Part shown: piece by piece, positions 18,330 through 21,798 of the stretch
Position numbering within the stretch: position 1 is the first letter of the stretch
Layout: each line of letters begins with the position of its first letter
Assembly (NCBI GenBank): GCA_002633005.1
Contig: NMRA01001311.1
Span: forward strand, 1 to 21,798
Source: Phoronis australis
Taxonomy: Eukaryota; Phoronida; Phoronidae
Direction: 5' to 3'
Length of the DNA: 21,798 bases
Position numbers and translations under genes: made by a program
Notes under the pieces: model-generated
Told to the model about the DNA's origin: nothing
The model's database searches: none
What the model saw: only the letters and a program-made list of their open reading frames with translations

Positions 18330-19610
18330 CAGTAATAAATAGTACTTACTCTCAATTACTACCCCCAGCAGTGGAGAATGTGTTATTATGAGCATAATCA
18401 TGAAAAATAACACGAATAAATGTCCTTAAAGCATGACTTCAATGGAATTATTGGGCTAACTGAGTTTGTTCTCGCGAAGTCATAGCAAAATCAGAAAACG
18501 CGTTCAAATGTAAACCTGGTCAAATGATAGGTGAAGTTGCCTCTTCTTATGGAACGCCCCTAGCTTCACCTTTTGACGGGTCGTTTCTGTCACGTTACGA
18601 GTCATCGAAATCCGTCAGAGATGAATCGAACTGTAATTCCCAAATGGGTCAAGTTACCGCCCCATTTCAGTGCGACGAATAAGAAGTTGTCGTTTGGTCG
18701 GCGATAACGTATCTTTCGATGTCAGTCAGTTTACACCCAACTGACCCGACATCTGATTAGCCTAAAAGGTCATCAGCCATCCCACTTTGCATTTGTTGAA
18801 TAACGGACAAGTTTACATGCACACTCGTATTAATTAAATGAATCACAATCCACATCTGTGGAGTGTAGCACCTGCAAAAGTACAACGGTGGCTTCTGAGT
18901 TAGAATAGCATGTACAGTTAAAATGTTATAAAAGAAAGACTGTTTATCCAAATAACTTAGGGCAATGCTGTGAGTGACGAGGACTGGTTGGCTGTGATCT
19001 TGGAGTGATTTTCACAATGCTGTGCCAACAGTTGTTGAGTCCTTGTAAGTTCTATTTGCTTGATCAGTGAAGATTTACTAGTCTTGGTCAGTAGAGACAA
19101 GGCATGTTGTAGGTTGTGTTTTTATGCGAGGCAGTGCTGGCCATTTTTTATACTTTTCCTTTGTGTCAAATGCTCAGCGAAGACAGGGTATGCTGCAAGT
19201 TGTTTTTTTTTTTGAGAAAATGGTGACTTGTTATTGTTTGTTTTTAAAGAACTAAAAAAGCAAAACGCGTCAGTGAAGCGTCAGCGTGTTAGAAATGACT
19301 CGTCACGTGTCACAAAAGACTCGTCACAAGGTGGCACTAGTGGCGTTCCATATTTTCGTGCCATACTGCGTCACCGCGAGATCTAAGCACGAACAACGAA
19401 AGGCCGATTCAATAGGGATCTAATCAGAACACCATTGCCTGCAGGTGTTATTCGCGGCTGTTTGAATTAAAGTTGATCCTGACAGTGACGTAGACAAAAG
19501 CAAGCCAAGAATCCTAACAGTTTATTACATTTGGCAAATTATGGCACTGGCGGGCTCAGAGCGATGCTCTTGCAGTTGGAACCAAGTTAACATGTGTTAT
19601 CGTTCAAGAT
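18330..19610. other. Stretch without recognised genes
   Basis: Two copies of GACTCGTCAC 21 bp apart near 19297 and a poly-T run near 19203. Otherwise only short frames with no recognisable protein. Confidence 0.35.
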
Positions 19611-19611
19611 A

Positions 19612-19945
19612 GGCTTTAGTGAAATTTAAAAATAGCGGACCCATAATCTAACCCTGGGGAAATCCCTCAGTAAGTCGTTCCCACCGACAGCAGGCAATGC
19701 CAACTCCAACTCTCTGATATCTGTCTCCAAGGTAGGCTAACCCTTGACACTGAGGCAGAGCAGGGCAGGTTCAGCCAATCCGTACTTCAAAAGCTTATAG
19801 ACCAGCAGCAGCAGGTCATCTGGCACGCAATCAAATACCTTCGACAGATCTATCGTGATGGCGCCACCAGTTTTCCCTCGAGTCCTCATTCATCCGATGC
19901 AGAATAGCCTGGCAGCTGAAGCCTTTACTAGAGGTACACAACATA
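19612..19945 (-). pseudogene. Degenerate non-LTR retrotransposon, reverse transcriptase fragment
   Basis: On the minus strand, allowing frameshifts, the order is SCQAILHRMNEDSRE, then GGAITIDLSKVFDCVPDDLL (motif A), then GDRYQRVGVG, then WERLTEGFPQG followed by a stop, then IMGPLFLNF (motif B). These are the finger and palm motifs of a LINE reverse transcriptase. The catalytic YADD motif and everything after it are missing, so both ends are lost. The motif spacing differs from that of the plus-strand LINE at 10570-11510, so the two are probably different families. Confidence 0.75.
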
Positions 19946-20318
19946 GGGGAGATTATGGTCTCAAAATAGCCATAAATTGATCTGCTATGGTACCTCCAAG
20001 GACCATGGACAAATACGATCTTTAATTTTCTTTACACAAAACTAAATTCCTTTTTCTTATGAGGAGTGAGTTATGAAAGTTTTGTGTCGATTGGAAACCT
20101 TGACTTGCGAATACCATATTTACAAGTTCTTTAAAACTAGTCAAACCACCCCATTTTTCATTGGTTTGGAACAGAGAGGTTTTATATTCTCTGCTCTGGT
20201 GTTCCACGGTAATCGCTACAACAGTTGGATATACGCTATCATGAGACACATGTGATCTTCCAGTCATTAGTCACATTAATCAAACTGCTATTAAAAATAT
20301 AACTCATGATTTGCTGAT

Positions 20319-20870
20319 GATCAATCAATTTATTTCTGTAATAAAGGCCCCAGGCCCACTGTACAAAAGAACAATATGTAACATACTTAGATTGCAACAA
20401 GCTATCACGGATATGAAAAGCATAGGTTAACTAATTTGGCATCATCACTTGTTGACATTAACCTATGGAACAAAAAGACGGAAAAATACAGTAATATGCT
20501 TCAATAGAATTTTCTCTCAATTCAGAATATTTATCACAGCTTAGAAGGAAATGGTACTCGTCTTCAACAACATTGGGCAGAAGGGACACCCTCTGTTTTC
20601 CCTATCCAAATTCAAGTGCCTGCCTATTTCAATCATGAGACTGTGGCTGGAACTACGAAAATGTGCCATGGACACTTTTTTCGGGTTTAAATTTCATTTT
20701 ACATTTGTAAGACCAGTCATAGAGTTTGTTTAGGTCATTTGCATTGAGTATAGTATTTAAACTGAAAATTTTTTCCAAATTTGAATTCCTTTTTAAATTG
20801 ATTAAACAAACACAGTTTAGCATTATTCTCAACACTCTGTCTCCATCCTTGCAAATAACAATCCTTTAAT
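20319..20870 (-). pseudogene. Degenerate non-LTR retrotransposon, 3' end of ORF2 and tail
   Basis: On the minus strand, over three frames: ENNAKLCLFNQFKKEFKF (about 20780-20840), then SSSHSLMIEIGRHLNLD and a CPFC pair (about 20585-20650). Next come VVEDEYHFLLSCDKYSELRE (20512-20571) and STSDDAKLVNLC (about 20420-20455). The ERxCPxC...VEDEYHFLL.C arrangement is the familiar C-terminal zinc-knuckle region of many LINEs in cnidarians, molluscs and lancelets. The 3' part reads GGGCCTGGGGCCTTTATTACAG and ends in AATAAATTGATTGATC, a short ATTG-type tail typical of these elements. No poly-A tail is seen. Confidence 0.8.
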
Positions 20871-21588
20871 CGCTGTCAAAAAATTTTCAGAAAAGTATTT
20901 TCACACAAAACGCCTTGATTTATCCAAACTTCTTGGAATGCATAATTTGACAACTTTTAAAGTCCAACTGACGTGGCCCAGAGTGTTTCCTTCACAAATA
21001 ATTACACTTGTAGATTTGAATTTGGACGATGATTGATTTTACAGTTTTCCAGATAGGCTTGTTTTTGGACAATTATCACACTTTTCAGTGAAGTGAACAT
21101 TTATGACCTGCTTTTGAGCCTAGTTCAAAGGTTTTGCTGCTTGCGAAGCTTTCCCGTTGTGTGAAGTGCGACCCGGCACTTCAAAATATGTTCTTCAGTT
21201 GGGCTTTTTACGCTCGGTGTTACGGAGAGTATCGCCTCTAAACCTGCCCAGTGAACAAGTCTGAATAGAAATACACGGCGTTGATCTTTTTTTATTACAC
21301 AACAACGTTTAAACTGTGGCCTGCAATTTACCACATAAGCATAATTTCCGCGGCAGGCTGGTAAATTTGCCAGCCTCTGAGCTTCATTTGACTGCACTTC
21401 ACTGCACCTTCAAAGTTCTAGAAAAGCAGCAATCATGTAATAAAACTACTCTTTAATTCGACAATTGAATGCTTCCATACATCGTTTTTGATGTTTTATT
21501 GGTACAAAACGATAACGACAGGCGATAAATGTTCTTGCTTTGTGCCAGTAGGGATACTCGGCACTCAGTCCTCACCTACTGACGCAAG
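20871..21588. other. Stretch without recognised genes
   Basis: A 90-codon minus-strand frame (21125-21397) has no recognisable domain and no convincing splice sites. Nothing else that I can support before the transposon end at 21593. Confidence 0.35.
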
Positions 21589-21592
21589 TTAA

Positions 21593-21798
21593 AGGCGAAG
21601 GCAACCTTTTTCCATGTCATTTTGAGCTAAAATAAGGTTGGTTGGTTATCCTAGACATATTTTTCACTTAATTACAGCTTTTCGTAATTTTATTAATTAT
21701 TCGTCCGCTTTTCCGGAAGTGACGTTTTAGGAGGCAAGCGCTTCCCGCCAATTTCTTTTCACATAGTCTGACTGTGAGAGCTGCCGAGTCAGTCATTG
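21593..21798 (+). mobile_element. Kolobok-like element, second copy, cut by the window end
   Basis: Starts AGGCGAAGGCAACC after an intact TTAA (21589-21592) and follows the terminal repeat of the first copy over its whole length. Beyond the repeat it continues with the sequence that lies between the right repeat and the THAP start in copy 1 (GAGAGCTGCCGAGTCA). So this end is the promoter side, and any THAP gene would be on the plus strand just past the window. The copies are in opposite orientation. Confidence 0.88.

Noticed and set aside
21125-21397. 90-codon minus-strand frame
   Set aside because: Unrecognised, no acceptor or donor at suitable places, and not repeated; probably chance.
1-21798. 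CRISPR array, prokaryotic operon or rRNA
   Set aside because: No regularly spaced direct repeats with unique spacers, no tightly packed ORFs and no rRNA-like segments; the coding pieces are intron-split.

Overview
The window looks like nuclear DNA from a multicellular animal, most probably a marine invertebrate. The density of genes is low and the few coding pieces have clean GT-AG splice signals. Much of the rest is decayed transposon sequence: foldback MITEs, a Kolobok-like DNA transposon with a THAP gene, and 5'-truncated non-LTR retrotransposons. Nothing suggests a bacterial or organellar origin. I cannot name the species.

Left half (1-9866), read on the minus strand: the first two coding exons of a zinc transporter of the SLC39/ZIP family, subgroup ZIP4/ZIP12-like. 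Exon 1 (9669-9866) gives a signal peptide and the start of the extracellular domain. Exon 2 (837-1151) gives the cysteine-paired, histidine-rich remainder. Both junctions are phase 0 and the intron between them is about 8.5 kb. That intron holds a 92-bp and a 125-bp foldback element, a 140-bp GC-rich element, a hAT-like repeat and a GAT microsatellite. The membrane-spanning part of the transporter lies beyond position 1. A 195-bp foldback MITE sits exactly at the exon 2 splice donor, and its 9-bp target duplication copies the whole donor motif.

Middle (9867-15400): the probable promoter and 5' UTR of the ZIP gene, a possible last exon of another minus-strand gene, a degenerate non-LTR reverse transcriptase on the plus strand (about 10570-11510), then long AT-rich stretches where I can support little.

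Right part (15400-21798): a decayed 21-bp tandem repeat that partly encodes a heptad pattern, running into a candidate 61-codon terminal exon. A 1694-bp Kolobok-like element (15878-17571) was inserted at the stop codon of that exon. It has 158-bp terminal inverted repeats, TTAA-type target duplications and a 370-codon THAP zinc-finger ORF on the minus strand. A near-perfect 182-bp hairpin MITE and two more degenerate minus-strand non-LTR retrotransposon fragments follow. The window ends inside a second copy of the Kolobok-like element in the opposite orientation. The terminal repeats of this family carry ETS/CRE-like and E2F-like motifs, so they may act as both transposon ends and promoter.
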